A stretch of DNA of 64,000 nucleotides, taken from Parvibaculum lavamentivorans DS-1. Its GTDB lineage: Bacteria > Pseudomonadota > Alphaproteobacteria > Parvibaculales > Parvibaculaceae. The notes under the pieces are model-generated. The model ran no database searches. It worked only from the letters and a program-made list of their open reading frames with translations, and had not been told where the DNA came from. Location of the stretch: positions 744,001 to 808,000 of the forward strand of contig NC_009719.1 of assembly GCF_000017565.1 (NCBI RefSeq). The letters run 5' to 3'. A program made the position numbers and the translations under genes. This document shows, in pieces, positions 8,376 through 17,897 of the stretch; position 1 is the first letter of the stretch; each line of letters begins with the position of its first letter.

Positions 8376-9956
8376 ATGTCGGGCATGAACAAGCAGGGCC
8401 GACCCACCTCTCTCGCCGGCACCGGAAGCGGCGGCACCCGCGAAACGTTCACGGGCAACCGCGCTTTGCATCTGGAAGAGCCGATCCTGTTCGAGCTCGA
8501 TAATCCTGGCGCCTGCGGCGTCGATCTCGACGAGCCCGAGGAGTTCGCGCCGCGTCTCGGCAATTTCGCACGGGCTGGCCGCATCGGCCTTCCAAGCGTG
8601 TCGGAGCCGGAAGTCGTACGTCACTTTGTACGCCTCTCCTCCAAGAATTATTCGATCGATGCGGGGCTCTACCCGCTCGGTTCCTGCACCATGAAGCACA
8701 ACCCGCGCCTGAACGAAAAGATGGCAAGGCTGCCGGGTCTCGGCGACGTACACCCGCTGCAGCCGGTGAAAACCGTGCAAGGCGCGCTTGAGCTGATGCA
8801 CGAACTCTCGCATTGGCTGAAGGAGTTGACGGGCATGCCCGCCGTCGCGCTGTCGCCCAAGGCCGGCGCACATGGCGAACTCTGCGGCATGATGGCGATC
8901 CGCGCGGCACTCATCGCGCGTGGCGAGGATGAAACGCGAAGCCGCGTGCTGGTGCCGGAATCGGCGCATGGTACAAATCCCGCGACCGCGGCATTGCTCG
9001 GCTACAAGGTGGATGCCATTCCCGCGACAAAGGAAGGCCGTGTCGACCTTGAAGCCTTCAAGGCGAAGCTCGGGCCGGATGTGGCCGCCATCATGCTCAC
9101 CAATCCGAACACATGCGGGCTTTTCGAGCGCGATATCATAGACATCGCCGATGCTGTGCATGAAGCGGGCGCCTATTTTTACTGTGACGGCGCGAATTTC
9201 AACGCGATCGTCGGACGGGTGCGGCCGGGCGATCTAGGCGTCGATGCGATGCACATCAATCTCCACAAGACCTTCTCGACGCCGCATGGCGGCGGCGGTC
9301 CCGGTGCGGGCCCCGTGGTCTTCTCCGAGGCGCTCGCGCCTTTCGCGCCGCTTCCTTACGTCGTGCACGACAAGGATGGCTTCCGCCTGGTCGAGACCGA
9401 GGGAGACGCGAAGGCGGACGGCACAAACCCCTTCGGCCGCATGGTCGCCTTCCATGGGCAGATGGGCATGTTCGTGCGGGCGCTGGCCTATATGATGAGC
9501 CATGGTTCGGACGGTCTCCGGCAGGTGGCGGAGGACGCGGTGTTGAACGCGAACTATGTGCTCGCATCGCTGAAGGAAGATTTCTCCGCGCCCTTTGAAG
9601 GACCTTGCATGCATGAGGCACTGTTCGACGACCGTTTCCTGAAGGGAACAGGCGTCGAAACGCTCGACTTTGCCAAGGCGATGATCGACGAGGGCTACCA
9701 TCCGATGACGATGTATTTCCCGCTGGTCGTTCATGGCGCCATGCTGATCGAACCGACGGAAACGGAATCGAAGCAGTCGGTCGATCTTTTTATCGCCACG
9801 ATGAAAGACCTCGCCCGCGCGGCCAAATCCAACGACAAGGACCGCTTCACCGGCGCGCCTTACATGGCGCCGCGCCGGCGCCTGGACGAGACGGGAGCAG
9901 CGAGAAAACCCGTGCTGCGCTGGGCGCCGCCGGCACCGAAACAGGCTGCCGAGTAA
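8376..9956 (+). CDS. gcvPB: Glycine dehydrogenase (decarboxylating) subunit 2
   Basis: 526 residues: the C-terminal, PLP-bearing half of the P protein, which decarboxylates glycine and loads the aminomethyl group on GcvH. The PLP lysine is K298 in HINLHKTFSTPHGGGGPG. Also present are YPLGSCTMKHNPRLNE, SPKAGAHGELCGMM and PESAHGTNPATAA. AAGGAG precedes the start, inside the end of gcvPA. The C-terminal tail after PYMAPRRRLDE is rich in Ala and Pro. The next gene begins one base after its stop. Confidence 0.97.
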   Translation: MSGMNKQGRPTSLAGTGSGGTRETFTGNRALHLEEPILFELDNPGACGVDLDEPEEFAPRLGNFARAGRIGLPSVSEPEVVRHFVRLSSKNYSIDAGLYPLGSCTMKHNPRLNEKMARLPGLGDVHPLQPVKTVQGALELMHELSHWLKELTGMPAVALSPKAGAHGELCGMMAIRAALIARGEDETRSRVLVPESAHGTNPATAALLGYKVDAIPATKEGRVDLEAFKAKLGPDVAAIMLTNPNTCGLFERDIIDIADAVHEAGAYFYCDGANFNAIVGRVRPGDLGVDAMHINLHKTFSTPHGGGGPGAGPVVFSEALAPFAPLPYVVHDKDGFRLVETEGDAKADGTNPFGRMVAFHGQMGMFVRALAYMMSHGSDGLRQVAEDAVLNANYVLASLKEDFSAPFEGPCMHEALFDDRFLKGTGVETLDFAKAMIDEGYHPMTMYFPLVVHGAMLIEPTETESKQSVDLFIATMKDLARAAKSNDKDRFTGAPYMAPRRRLDETGAARKPVLRWAPPAPKQAAE

Positions 9957-9957
9957 T

Positions 9958-10521
9958 ATGGATGAGGCACGGTTCCTTTCGCTCGCACTGACGAACGAAA
10001 AGAACCGCACCATTCTCCAGCACCTTCCTGAATTGAAGCTGCCCGACGCATGGCTTGTGTCGGGCAGTCTCTTTCAGACGGTCTGGAACGGCATGACGGG
10101 CCGGCCGCCGGAACACGGCATCAAGGATTACGATGTCTTCTACTTCGACCCGGATACCGGTTGGGATGCGGAGGACGCGGCGATCCGGCGCTGCCGCGAG
10201 ATGTTTCTGCCGCACGGCATCGATGTAGAGCTGCGCAATCAGGCGCGCGTACATATCTGGTACGAAGAGAAATTCGGGACCCCTTATCCGCCGCTTCGCA
10301 GCTCGGCGGAGGGCATCGACAGGTTTCTCGCGCCCGCCTGCATGGTGGGTATCTCGCCCGGGTGCGGAGAGTTGGATATCTACGCGCCCTGTGGCTTCGG
10401 CGACATCGCGAACATGACAATTCGCCCCAACCGCATGCCGAATTTCAGCGCCGCCCGCTATGCGGAGAAGGCGGCGCGCTGGAAGGAACGCTGGCCCGAG
10501 CTGACGATTGTCGAAGCCTAG
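9958..10521 (+). CDS. Nucleotidyltransferase family protein (DUF925-like)
   Basis: 187 residues. The pattern of WLVSGSLFQTVWN, GIKDYDVFYFD and a later DVELRNQARVHIWYEEKFG fits the DUF925 family, a predicted nucleotidyltransferase fold in which the paired acidic residues (DYDVFYFD) would bind metal. No substrate is known. Starting 2 bp after gcvPB, it may ride on the gcv transcript, although its product has no obvious link to glycine. Its stop overlaps the stop of the convergent hydrolase gene. Confidence 0.75.
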   Translation: MDEARFLSLALTNEKNRTILQHLPELKLPDAWLVSGSLFQTVWNGMTGRPPEHGIKDYDVFYFDPDTGWDAEDAAIRRCREMFLPHGIDVELRNQARVHIWYEEKFGTPYPPLRSSAEGIDRFLAPACMVGISPGCGELDIYAPCGFGDIANMTIRPNRMPNFSAARYAEKAARWKERWPELTIVEA

Positions 10522-11300
10522 GCCCCAAGTAGCCTTTCCTGAAAGAAGGCGATGACGCGCCTTGCTGCTTCCTTCGTCGGCTCGCCGTCGCGGTCGATCA
10601 GGTCGACTGTCAGAACGCTGTGGGGCTTGGGCGCCGGCGACGCCGGATTGGCATGTTTGTCATCGAGCTCGATGCCTTCGAAAGCATCGCCGAGTTCGCG
10701 TCTGAGCGCCTCGAATTTCTCCGGCGGACACATCGGGTCGCCCTTGAAGCGAAGGCCCAGAACCTTGTCCCCCTTGGCGCATCGCTCCTTCACGCATTGA
10801 AGCTCTTCCGGCGAGACGTGAAGTGCCCCCTTTCTCGCCGACCCGATCGGCAGGGGCATGGAAGGCTGCGACAGTACGGGTGCCATGAGCGCAGGCTCCA
10901 TCATCATCGACAGCGCAAAATTGCCCGAGAAGCACATGCCGATGGCGCCCACTCCCTTGCCTCCGGCTTCTGCGTGAGCGTGCCGGGCCAGCGCCCGCAA
11001 CCAGCCCGTCACCGGACTGGAGCGATGGGAGGCCAGAACATGGAATTCGCGGCTGATACAGAGCTTCGCGATGGAGCCCAGCGCATAGGGCAGCGTAATG
11101 GGCTTGCCGGCCTTGCCCAGCAATTCGGGCATGTAGACGCGGAAACCCGCAGCCACGACCCAGTCCGCGAAGCGGATCACCTCCGGCGTGATGCCGGGGA
11201 CCTCATGGATGACGATGACTGCAGGCCCCGAGCCGCGCACATAGACGGGCTTCGTTACGCCCTCATCCGTGAACTCTGTCTTGCTGTACGTCTCAAGCAT
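10518..11300 (-). CDS. Dienelactone hydrolase family protein
   Basis: 260 residues with an alpha/beta-hydrolase fold of the dienelactone hydrolase family. The nucleophile is C123 in GAIGMCFSGNFAL, the Cys-for-Ser elbow typical of this family. The IHEVPG segment holds the usual glutamate and DKHANP near the end supplies the histidine. No signal peptide is seen, so it is cytosolic. The natural substrate is unknown; these enzymes open lactones or act on small esters. It is a single gene convergent with the nucleotidyltransferase-family gene. Confidence 0.88.
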   Translation of the reverse strand: MLETYSKTEFTDEGVTKPVYVRGSGPAVIVIHEVPGITPEVIRFADWVVAAGFRVYMPELLGKAGKPITLPYALGSIAKLCISREFHVLASHRSSPVTGWLRALARHAHAEAGGKGVGAIGMCFSGNFALSMMMEPALMAPVLSQPSMPLPIGSARKGALHVSPEELQCVKERCAKGDKVLGLRFKGDPMCPPEKFEALRRELGDAFEGIELDDKHANPASPAPKPHSVLTVDLIDRDGEPTKEAARRVIAFFQERLLGA

Positions 11301-11368
11301 GCCCGCCTCCCATTTCCTTGTTCCCCTTGTTCCTCATTCAACGGGAGGCGCGGCCTTGAAAGCAAACA

Positions 11369-11405
11369 AAAACCCCGCCCGGCAAAAATTGCGGGGCGGG
11401 GTTTT
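11369..11405 (-). terminator. Terminator of the F0 ATP synthase operon
   Basis: A 12-bp stem, AAAACCCCGCCC pairing with GGGCGGGGTTTT around a 13-nt loop, lies 14 bp beyond the atpF stop. It ends in a T run on the minus strand, and the A run on the other side lets it work in both directions. Confidence 0.9.
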
Positions 11406-11419
11406 GGAAGAGTTTGGGC

Positions 11420-11905
11420 TCAGTGAAGCTTGGAGGTGAGTTCGGAGATCGACTTTTCGACGAACTCTGCGTCCTTGCCGGCATCGACCTTGGCGGCGAT
11501 GACGCGGCGGGCGGCCCCGACTGCGACTTCCGCGGCGGTTGCCCGGACGTCGTTGAGGGCCTGGGTCTCGGCCTGGGCAATCTTGTCCTCGGCGAGCTTC
11601 GTGCGGCGCTCCACCTGGATTTCCATGTTGGCCCGGGTTTCCTTCGCCAGCTGTTCCGCCTCGACCTTCGCCTGCGCGACGATGTCTTCGGCTTCCTTCA
11701 TGGCTTCGCGCTGCTTGCGCTGATAGGAGGCGAGAAGCTGCTGCGCTTCCTCGCGGAGACGGCGGGCTTCATCGAGCTCGGCCGCAATGTCGGCGGCCCG
11801 CTTGTCGAGCGTGGCTGCAAGCGTGCGGTGCACTTTGAAATAGCCAAGGATCGCGAAGAAGGCCACGAGACAGGCCAGGATCCAGAATTCGGCGGTGGCG
11901 AACAT
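11420..11905 (-). CDS. atpF: F0F1 ATP synthase subunit b
   Basis: 161 residues. It is one of the two peripheral-stalk subunits linking F1 to the membrane a subunit. A single N-terminal membrane helix (FWILACLVAFFAILGYF) precedes a long charged coiled coil (DKRAADIAAELDEARRLREEAQQLL onward). It is the last gene of the operon, after its paralogue b'. Paired b and b' genes are the rule in alphaproteobacteria and phototrophs, where they form a heterodimer. Confidence 0.94.
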   Translation of the reverse strand: MFATAEFWILACLVAFFAILGYFKVHRTLAATLDKRAADIAAELDEARRLREEAQQLLASYQRKQREAMKEAEDIVAQAKVEAEQLAKETRANMEIQVERRTKLAEDKIAQAETQALNDVRATAAEVAVGAARRVIAAKVDAGKDAEFVEKSISELTSKLH

Positions 11906-11923
11906 GGTTTTCCGGTCCTTCGC

Positions 11924-12544
11924 TTAGCTGAGTTCTGTGTCGACGGCGCGCTCGGTCGCCGAGCGGTCGCTGTCGCCGAGAAGTTGTGCCACGATCGTGT
12001 CCGCCACATCGACGGCGACGGCGCGCACATTCTGCAGAGCCGCGTCCTTGGTGGCCGCGATCTGCTTTTCCGCTTCCGAAATTTTCTCGGCGAGACGGGC
12101 CTCGATGGCGAGGCGTTGACGCTCGGTCTCTTCCTGCAGTCTGTCGCGCGTTTCCTGCGCGATGCCCTGTGCCTTGGCCCGGGCTTCGGCAAGGGCCTTT
12201 TCGTAAGCCCCGATCGCTTCCTCGGTCTGCAGCTGGAACTGGGCAGCCTGGTCGAGATCGTCGGCGATACGGTCGCGGCGCTCTTCCAGCACGTTGGCGA
12301 TGCGGGGCAGCGCCACGCGCGACATGAGCAGGTAGAGAGCGGCGAAGCTCAGTACCAGCCAGACGAGCTGAGACTCGAAAGAAGCGGCGTCGAAAGGCGG
12401 AAAACCTCCCGCATGCTCGGCATCCGGGACTTGCGTCTCGGAGATGAGCTCGGAACCTGGTTCCTGGGCCATGGCTTCGGCGATCATAGGGGACTCCGGT
12501 CGTTCAGGCGGGCTGCCGGCTGCCCCTCGGGGAACAGCCGGCAA
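11924..12544 (-). CDS. atpG: F0F1 ATP synthase subunit b'
   Basis: 206 residues. It is the second stalk subunit and is longer than b because of an N-terminal extension (about 60 residues) before the single membrane helix (SQLVWLVLSFAALYLLMSRV). A coiled coil follows (RIANVLEERRDRIADDL to the end). The full frame begins MPAVPRGAAG, but the ATG at MIAEAMAQEPG (12487) is a plausible alternative start and would better match other b' proteins. The symbol atpG is also used for the gamma subunit, so it must be read here as b'. Confidence 0.88.
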   Translation of the reverse strand: MPAVPRGAAGSPPERPESPMIAEAMAQEPGSELISETQVPDAEHAGGFPPFDAASFESQLVWLVLSFAALYLLMSRVALPRIANVLEERRDRIADDLDQAAQFQLQTEEAIGAYEKALAEARAKAQGIAQETRDRLQEETERQRLAIEARLAEKISEAEKQIAATKDAALQNVRAVAVDVADTIVAQLLGDSDRSATERAVDTELS

Positions 12545-12560
12545 ACCGACCCGAAAAGGA

Positions 12561-12785
12561 TCAGACGAAGAGCAGGATCAGCGCGACGAGCAGCGAGAAG
12601 ATGCCCAGCGCTTCCGTCACGGCGAAGCCGAAGATCAGACGGGCGAACTGGCCATCTGCGGCCGACGGGTTGCGGAGGGCGCCGGCGAGGTAGTTGCCGA
12701 AAATGTTGCCCACGCCGATGGCTGCGCCACCCATGCCGAGGCAGGCGATGCCGGCGCCGATAAACTTTGCTGCTTCTGCTTCCAT
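12561..12785 (-). CDS. atpE: F0F1 ATP synthase subunit c
   Basis: 74 residues forming two membrane helices, the proteolipid that makes the rotor ring. The proton-binding carboxylate is E58 in [12 protein letters not shown]. The first helix carries the glycine-rich [14 protein letters not shown], and ALRNPSA is the cytoplasmic loop that touches F1. An AGGAGC ribosome site precedes the start. It lies between atpB and the b' gene. Confidence 0.97.
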   Translation of the reverse strand: MEAEAAKFIGAGIACLGMGGAAIGVGNIFGNYLAGALRNPSAADGQFARLIFGFAVTEALGIFSLLVALILLFV

Positions 12786-12880
12786 AATCAGGTGCTCCTA
12801 TTAGGACGTTTAGAGGTTAGGGAACGGCCATGGAGCCGCAACCATGTCATTTATTGGGGTGGTTTGCCCCGAACCCGGGA

Positions 12881-13663
12881 TCAGTGACCCGGATGCAGCG
12901 CGTCGTGAAGATACATGCAGGTCAGAATGGTGAAGACGTAGGCCTGAAGGGCGGCCACGAGAAATTCGAGCGCGGTGAGCGCGACGATCATGAAGAGCGG
13001 CAGGATCATGCCGGCCCAGCCGACGACGCCCATCGTCATGAAGGTGAGAACGAAGCCCGCGAACACCTTCAGCATGATGTGTCCCGCCAGCATGTTGGCG
13101 AAAAGACGTACCGAATGGCTGATGGGCCGCGAGAAATAAGAGATGATCTCGATCGCCACGACGAGTGGCAACAAGGCCATAGGGACGCCGCTCGGAACGA
13201 AAACCTTGAGGAAGCGCGGGCCGTGCAGAACGAAGCCCGTCAGCGTCACGCCGAGGAAGACGACGATGGCGAGGGCAAAGGTCACGACGATATGGCTCGT
13301 CACGGTGAAGGCGTAGGGGAACATCCCGATCATGTTCGCGAAGAAGATGAACATGAAGAGCGAAAAGATGAACGGGAAGAACCGCATGGCATCATGGCCG
13401 GCATTGTCGCGGACCATGTTGGCGATGAAGGTGTAGAAGCTCTCGACCACCGATTGCATTCGGCCCGGCACCATGGCGCCCGAGCGCATGCCCAGTGTCA
13501 TGAAGAGGCCGATCGCCACAACCGTCACGACCATCCAGAGACTGGCATTGGTGAAGGAGGCATCGAGGCCGCCTATGTTCAGGGGAATGAGGGGCTGCAC
13601 AACGAACTGGTGCAGGGGATCGACGGGAAAACCGCCTCCGGTTTGTTCGGCGCCTGTTGCCAC
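12881..13663 (-). CDS. atpB: F0F1 ATP synthase subunit a
   Basis: 260 residues of an integral membrane protein forming the proton half-channels against the c ring. The essential arginine is in [18 protein letters not shown]. Several long hydrophobic helices are visible ([22 protein letters not shown], among others). It is preceded by atpI after 15 bp and followed by atpE. The F1 genes (delta, alpha, gamma, beta, epsilon) are not in the window, as is normal for alphaproteobacteria with separate F0 and F1 operons. Confidence 0.96.
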   Translation of the reverse strand: MATGAEQTGGGFPVDPLHQFVVQPLIPLNIGGLDASFTNASLWMVVTVVAIGLFMTLGMRSGAMVPGRMQSVVESFYTFIANMVRDNAGHDAMRFFPFIFSLFMFIFFANMIGMFPYAFTVTSHIVVTFALAIVVFLGVTLTGFVLHGPRFLKVFVPSGVPMALLPLVVAIEIISYFSRPISHSVRLFANMLAGHIMLKVFAGFVLTFMTMGVVGWAGMILPLFMIVALTALEFLVAALQAYVFTILTCMYLHDALHPGH

Positions 13664-13678
13664 GGTATTGCCTCAGCC

Positions 13679-14104
13679 TCAGTTCTTGTCGCCGGATGAA
13701 GGTCCGGCCGTTGCGTCGCCGGGCGGTAGCCCGGATGGATCTTGTTTCGTGTCCGCCGCGGTCGCATTCATTGCCTGCGTCGCGCGAAGCACATTCTTTA
13801 CGCCCGCCACCGTTCCCAATCCGGTGAAAATCACCAGGAAGATCGGCAGCGTGCCGAAAAACCAGTCTACGAACCAGCCGATGCCGGCCCCGAGAAGTAC
13901 GCCGGCCACGAGCTCCGAGGAGAGCCGCATGGCCACACCCATATCGGAGGGCCTGCCCGTCGGTGCCCGCCTTGGGCCGGTCGCCTCGTCCTTGCGCCGC
14001 GCGTTGCGCGCGGCGGCGATGCGGCTTCCGAGAAGGTCGCGTTCTCTCTTCTGGGCGGCGCTGTCGCCTTCCGTGGGAGTCCCGGCTTCCTCGTTCCGTG
14101 TCAA
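13679..14104 (-). CDS. atpI: ATP synthase protein I
   Basis: 141 residues, first gene of the F0 operon. AtpI proteins are small membrane factors that help assemble the c ring. A charged N-terminal region (KRERDLLGSRIAAARNARRKDE) is followed by two hydrophobic helices (AGVLLGAGIGWFVDWFFG and LPIFLVIFTGLGTVAGV), with the conserved GIGWFVDW motif. The C-terminal tail is low in complexity and rich in Asp, Gly and Pro. About 200 bp upstream separate it from the smc terminator. Confidence 0.9.
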   Translation of the reverse strand: MTRNEEAGTPTEGDSAAQKRERDLLGSRIAAARNARRKDEATGPRRAPTGRPSDMGVAMRLSSELVAGVLLGAGIGWFVDWFFGTLPIFLVIFTGLGTVAGVKNVLRATQAMNATAADTKQDPSGLPPGDATAGPSSGDKN

Positions 14105-14305
14105 AGCGAAGCCTCGCCGTCAGAAAATGCTCTTTTTCGAGCCCGCCCCCGGACCGAAGCCGCGCGCACCCTACTGTCAGGGTCATAACCTGTCAAGAAC
14201 CGCTGGAGCCTGATTAAGTCATTGATCCACAAGTATTTTTGACGGCTTTTCGCGGCTGCGGCATTCGGCCTCGGCACAGGGCGCCGGCGAGTCTCCTTTC
14301 GACAA

Positions 14306-14334
14306 GAAAAAGCCCCTCGCCGAGGGGCCTTTTC
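14306..14334 (-). terminator. Terminator downstream of smc
   Basis: A compact hairpin (GCCCCTC / GAGGGGC with a 3-nt loop) flanked by an A run on one side and TTTT on the other, about 30 bp past the smc stop on the minus strand. Confidence 0.8.
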
Positions 14335-14362
14335 GACTGCGCCGGAAGGTGCCGAAAGGGTC

Positions 14363-17300
14363 TCAGGACGCCTCGCGGAGCCCCTCCGCGGCGTCAAGAT
14401 CGACCGATACGAGGGTCGAGACGCCGCGCTCCTGCATGGTGACGCCAAAGAGGCGGTTCATGCGGGCCATGGTGAGGGCGTGGTGGGTGATGATGAGGAA
14501 GCGCGTGTCGGTTGTACGCGTCATCTCGTCCATCAGGTCGCAGAACCGCTCGACATTGGCATCGTCCAGCGGCGCGTCCACTTCGTCCAGCACACAGATG
14601 GGCGAGGGGTTGGTGAGGAAGACGGCGAAGATGAGCGACATGGCCGTCAGCGCCTGCTCACCGCCCGAAAGCAGCGACATCACCTGCAGACGCTTGCCAG
14701 GCGGGCGGGCGAAGATTTCGAGGCCGGCTTCCAGCGGATCGTCGGATTCGGTGAGTTTCAGATGCGCTTCGCCACCGCCGAAAAGGTGGGTGAAGAGGCG
14801 CGAGAAATTGGCGTTCACCTTCTCGAAGGCTTCGAGCATGCGCTCGCGCCCCTCGCGATTGAGACTGCCGATACCCTGACGCAGTTTCGCGATGGCGCTG
14901 ACGAGATCTTCGCGCTCGCTTGTCATGGTTTCGAGCTGCTCTGTCAGTTCGCGTGCTTCTTCCTCGGCGCGCAGGTTGACGCCGCCAAGGCTTTCACGCT
15001 CGCGCTTCAGCCGTTCGAGCTTTGCGTCTATCTGTTCGAGGTTCGGCATCTCCGCGCCTTCCTCGAGATTGGCCTGGGCGAGCGCTTCGGCCGGTTCGCA
15101 TTCCAGCACTTCGCGGATGCGGGCTTCTGCTTCGGCGCGGCGCTCGCGGCCGCCATCGACCAGACCGTCGATGCGGGCGCGCTCTTCGCGTGTCTCGCCG
15201 AGATTGTGTTGCACTTCCTTGGCATGTTTTGCCGTTTCGGAGAGCAGCTTCTCGGCCTCGGCGAGCGCGTCCGCAGCTTCGCCACGTCCCGTTTCCGCCT
15301 CGGCGATCAGCGTCAGCAGCACATGGCGCTTCTGTTCGATCTCCGCGGGCACGCCCTCAAGCGCCTTGAGCTCGGCTTCGGCCTCCGCCTTGCGCTGTTC
15401 CAGCGTCCCGATCTGGCGTTCGGCATTGGTTGCGCGCAACTGCCAGGCGTTGCTTTCTTCCGCGATGGTCGAGAGGCGCCGGGTGCGCGCTTCGGCTTCG
15501 CGCCGCAATCCTTCATACGCTGCGCGGGCCTCCGACAATTCGAGCCGCAGGCTTGCGACCTGGTCGCGCAGCTCGCTTGCGCGGGCACGCGGCTCCTCGT
15601 CGGGCTTCAGGTTCTGTAGTGCGATCTCGGCTTCTTCAAGGGCGCGTGCGGCCTCTACATTGTCGCCGGAAAGCCGTTCATGGGATTCCGCCAGCGCCGC
15701 CAGACGGGAGAGCTGCGCCGATGCCGCACGTTCCGCTGCCTGCAGCGTGTCGCGGATACGGTTGTGCTCGCCCTGCGCCTCACGGAGAGCCGCGCGGCGC
15801 GACTGTTCTTCCTGCAGTGCCTTTTCGGCGGCGACATGGGCGGCGTCGAAAGCGGCGCGCGCTTCGGCGGCTGTCGCCCGCGCGGCGGCAAGTTCGCCTT
15901 CGAGATCGATGAGCCGGTTGCGCTGTTCGAGCCGGCGGGCGGAAGCGGTCGGCGCATCGGCGGCTGCCGTGTAGCCGTCCCAACGCCACAGCGCACCTTC
16001 GCGTGTGACGAGGCGCTGGCCTGGCGTCAGCAGCGGTTGAAGCCGGTTGCCTTCCTCGACCGAGACGACAATGCCGATTTGCGAAAGACGCCGCGCAAGC
16101 GCGTTCGGGCCCTTCACGAAATAGGAAAGCGGCGTTGCGCCGTCGGGAAGGGCCGGTGTCGTCTCGAAGGCGGGAAGCGATCCCCAGTGGATCGGCGCCG
16201 CCGCATCTTCCGGCACCGCGAGATCGTCGCCGAGCGCCGCGCCAAGGGCCGTTTCATAGCCATGCTCCACCGACACGGCATCGATGACCGGCGGCCAGAG
16301 ATCGCTTTCGCCGACGGCGAGAAGATCGGCGAGCGTCTTGGCTTCCGCCGCAAGGTCGCCGGCGGCGCGATCGGCAATCTGCATCGGCTCGCGCGAAGCC
16401 TTTTCGGCTTCCTGTGCGGCCCGTCGCGCTTCCTCCGCATCGAGCGCGGCACGCTCGGCATTGGCCACCTTGCCTGCGGCTTCTTCAAGCTCTGCGGATT
16501 GCAGTGCGATCTGCGCCTTTTTCTCTTCCGCGTCGGACAGCGTTTCGCGTTCGCGCGCGATCTCCGCGAGTTGCCGCTCCAGCTTTTCGATGCGCTGACG
16601 GCCCGCTTCGACGGTGCGGACAAGGCTGGTGCGTTCCGCGCTGAGGCGGGCGATTTCCTGATTGAGCTGGTCGAGTTCGCGCTCGCTTGCTTCGAGCTTC
16701 GTCTGCGTTTCGCCGACGCGGGCTTCGGCGGCGGCTTGCGCTTCCGCCTGGCCTTCTTCGGCGCCGCGAAGTTCCTGCGCTTCCGTTTCCAGGCGTGTCA
16801 TCGCGCCTTGCGTATCTTCGATCAGATGGCGCTCGCGGCCGAGATCCTGTCCGATTTGTTCGAGGCGCGCCGTGAGGCGGCCGGCCTGATCGCGGGCGCG
16901 GGCTTCTTCCGCGTCGAGGTTGTCGCGCTCCACTGTGAGGCGGTGCAGACGGGCGGCGGCTTCCGCTTCCTTTTCACGCAAGGGCGGCAGACGATCAGCC
17001 ACTTCCGCTTCCATGGTGACGGCGGCGGCGGCTTCGCGGGTGAGTTCGGCGACGCGCACATCCGTCGCCGCGAGGCGCTCTTCCGAGTGCTTCAGCGTCT
17101 CGACGGCCTGCGTCCAGCGGAGGTGAAGGAGGATCGCTTCCGTCTCGCGGATCTGGCCGGAAAGATTGCGGTAACGCACGGCCTGGCGCGCCTGACGCTT
17201 GAGGCTTGCGAGCTGCGATTCCACCTGCGCCACCACGTCGTCGAGGCGAGTGAGGTTCGTTTCCGCCGCTTTCAGGCGAAGCTCCGCCTCATGACGCCGC

Positions 17301-17824
17301 GTATAGAGGCCGGTGATGCCCGCCGCTTCTTCGAGAATGCGGCGGCGGTTGATCGGCTTGGATGAAATGAGCTGCGCGATCTGGCCCTGACGGACGAGGG
17401 CAGGCGAATGCGCGCCGGTGGAGGCGTCGGCAAAGAGCAACTGCACGTCGCGGGCGCGGACTTCGCGGCCATTGATGCGATAGGTCGAGCCCTGGTCGCG
17501 CTCGATCTTGCGCGACACTTCGATGACTTCGCTGTCGTTATAGGCAGGAGGTGCGGAGCGGTCCCCATTGTCGATATAGAGAACGACCTCGGCATGATTG
17601 CGTGCGGGGCGCCCGGATGTGCCGGCGAAGATCACATCTTCCATGCCCGAGCCGCGCATGTTCTTGAACGAATTCTCGCCCATCACCCAGCGCATGGCCT
17701 CGAGGAGGTTCGACTTGCCGCAGCCATTGGGCCCGACGATACCCGTCAGCCCCGGCTCGATGATGAGATCGGTCGGGTCTACGAAAGATTTGAAACCTGA
17801 AAGCCTGAGGCGATTGAACTTCAC
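14363..17824 (-). CDS. smc: Chromosome segregation protein SMC
   Basis: 1153 residues, full length. It is the ATPase core of the bacterial condensin that organises the chromosome. The N-terminal Walker A is GIVGPNGCGKSN. The ABC signature LLSGGEQALTAMSLIFA and Walker B VCVLDEVDAPLDDANVERF-type segment (ICVLDEVDAPLDD) are at the C-terminus. Between them run two long coiled coils and a hinge around LADLLAVGESDLWPPVIDAV. The protein is very rich in Glu, Ala and Arg. It is downstream of the dsbA-like gene on the same strand, a common alphaproteobacterial neighbourhood. Confidence 0.97.
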   Translation of the reverse strand: MKFNRLRLSGFKSFVDPTDLIIEPGLTGIVGPNGCGKSNLLEAMRWVMGENSFKNMRGSGMEDVIFAGTSGRPARNHAEVVLYIDNGDRSAPPAYNDSEVIEVSRKIERDQGSTYRINGREVRARDVQLLFADASTGAHSPALVRQGQIAQLISSKPINRRRILEEAAGITGLYTRRHEAELRLKAAETNLTRLDDVVAQVESQLASLKRQARQAVRYRNLSGQIRETEAILLHLRWTQAVETLKHSEERLAATDVRVAELTREAAAAVTMEAEVADRLPPLREKEAEAAARLHRLTVERDNLDAEEARARDQAGRLTARLEQIGQDLGRERHLIEDTQGAMTRLETEAQELRGAEEGQAEAQAAAEARVGETQTKLEASERELDQLNQEIARLSAERTSLVRTVEAGRQRIEKLERQLAEIARERETLSDAEEKKAQIALQSAELEEAAGKVANAERAALDAEEARRAAQEAEKASREPMQIADRAAGDLAAEAKTLADLLAVGESDLWPPVIDAVSVEHGYETALGAALGDDLAVPEDAAAPIHWGSLPAFETTPALPDGATPLSYFVKGPNALARRLSQIGIVVSVEEGNRLQPLLTPGQRLVTREGALWRWDGYTAAADAPTASARRLEQRNRLIDLEGELAAARATAAEARAAFDAAHVAAEKALQEEQSRRAALREAQGEHNRIRDTLQAAERAASAQLSRLAALAESHERLSGDNVEAARALEEAEIALQNLKPDEEPRARASELRDQVASLRLELSEARAAYEGLRREAEARTRRLSTIAEESNAWQLRATNAERQIGTLEQRKAEAEAELKALEGVPAEIEQKRHVLLTLIAEAETGRGEAADALAEAEKLLSETAKHAKEVQHNLGETREERARIDGLVDGGRERRAEAEARIREVLECEPAEALAQANLEEGAEMPNLEQIDAKLERLKRERESLGGVNLRAEEEARELTEQLETMTSEREDLVSAIAKLRQGIGSLNREGRERMLEAFEKVNANFSRLFTHLFGGGEAHLKLTESDDPLEAGLEIFARPPGKRLQVMSLLSGGEQALTAMSLIFAVFLTNPSPICVLDEVDAPLDDANVERFCDLMDEMTRTTDTRFLIITHHALTMARMNRLFGVTMQERGVSTLVSVDLDAAEGLREAS

Positions 17825-17897
17825 TGTGGGTCTCGATCCTTAAGAGGTGTCGGTCTTCTTGAACGGAGCATCGTGCCCCGCGACGCGCGTGCGGGGA

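Noticed and set aside
6915-9161. 748-codon open frame opposite gcvPA/gcvPB
   Set aside because: Shadow of the gcv genes; no start signal and atypical amino-acid composition.
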